Assembly: GCA_050942695.1 (NCBI GenBank)
Contig: JBMNNU010000215.1
Span: 1 to 5,595, forward strand
Direction of reading: 5' to 3'
Source of the DNA: JBMNNU01 sp050942695
Lineage (GTDB): Bacteria > Chloroflexota > UBA6077
Length of the DNA: 5,595 nt
Shown here: positions 5,368-5,595 of the stretch, one piece after another
Numbering within the stretch: the stretch's first letter is position 1
How the letters are laid out: each line of letters begins with the position of its first letter
Notes under the pieces: generated by a model
Told to the model about the DNA's origin: nothing
What the model saw: only the letters and a program-made list of their open reading frames with translations
Database searches by the model: none
Program-made: the position numbers and the translations under genes

Positions 5368-5442
5368 GACCAATAACCCTCAATAATGGAAAGGGGCTGC
5401 TTGATCGCAGCACCCAAAGTGTAAACAAAGAGCAAGAACTAA

Positions 5443-5471
5443 CTTCCTTGCAATGTAACACAAGGAGGAAG
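5443..5471 (-). other. Bulged stem-loop in the leader of the right-hand operon
   Basis: On the minus strand CTTCCTCCTTG pairs with CAAGGAAG across a 10-base loop: 5 bp, a 3-base bulge, then 3 bp. It lies in the expected 5' leader, downstream of the candidate promoter at 5481-5510. There is no U-run, so it is not a terminator. Its role is unknown. Confidence 0.3.
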
Positions 5472-5480
5472 CATCAGTCA

Positions 5481-5510
5481 ATTAGGGAAAACTCTGAGGG
5501 TGCGTTTCAA
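5481..5510 (-). promoter_or_regulatory. Candidate promoter for the membrane-protein operon
   Basis: The minus strand has TTGAAA (5510-5505; 5 of 6 to TTGACA), an 18-base spacer and CCTAAT (5486-5481; 4 of 6 to TATAAT). Transcription would start near 5474, giving a leader of about 107 bases before GTG 5367. It is the best pair I found in the upstream gap, but not a strong match. Confidence 0.35.
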
Positions 5511-5595
5511 GATTCCGGGAAGGATGAAGAGAGGAGATGGATGCTGCTAGACCATAGGATGAGTTAGGGGGGTGGTTGGGCTGTGGTTTGGTAGA

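Noticed and set aside
5484..5595. Open frame entering from the right edge on the minus strand and ending at a TAA near 5484-5486
   Set aside because: Only about 37 codons, rich in Pro, Ser, Asn and His, with no motif. Its end overlaps the candidate promoter. More sequence to the right would be needed to support a gene tail.

Overview
The window carries eight protein-coding genes, one of them cut by the left edge, in three transcription blocks. No mobile element, CRISPR array, rRNA or tRNA was seen. The gene content (FhaA-like, FhaB-like and SEDS genes in a row, plus a YtxH protein paired with a DUF948-type protein), the mid-range GC and the use of GTG, TTG and probably CTG starts suggest a Chloroflexota-like bacterium. 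Actinobacteria share the fha/rodA arrangement, so this is inference and not proof.

Block 1 (minus strand, 2110 to 1) reads fhaA-like, fhaB-like, rodA/ftsW-like. The first gene pairs an N-terminal DUF3662 domain with a C-terminal FHA domain. The second is a membrane-anchored FHA protein. The third is a SEDS glycosyltransferase that runs off the left edge. In actinobacteria this set accompanies a class B penicillin-binding protein and PknA/PknB-type Ser/Thr kinases, and the FHA domains read phosphothreonine signals that tune peptidoglycan synthesis. The same logic is likely here.

Block 2 (plus strand, 2227 to 4231) reads acpS then nnr. AcpS makes holo-acyl carrier protein for lipid synthesis. 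Nnr is a fused epimerase/dehydratase that repairs damaged NAD(P)H hydrates. Blocks 1 and 2 diverge from one compact region (2118-2150) holding two perfect extended -10 boxes arranged as an inverted repeat.

Block 3 (minus strand, 5367 to 4288) reads an unrecognised three-helix membrane protein, a DUF948-like single-pass protein and a YtxH-family protein. The last two overlap by 4 bases. The block converges on nnr, and a strong terminator built for block 3 overlaps the 3' end of nnr. Its likely promoter lies near 5481-5510. The rest of the right end (about 5511-5595) holds no gene I can support.

Most of the window is core cell-envelope and housekeeping content. The points most worth a second look are the symmetric divergent promoter with a probably leaderless fhaA mRNA, the apparent CTG start of the fhaB-like gene, the terminator embedded in the nnr coding end, and the small uncharacterised membrane operon on the right.
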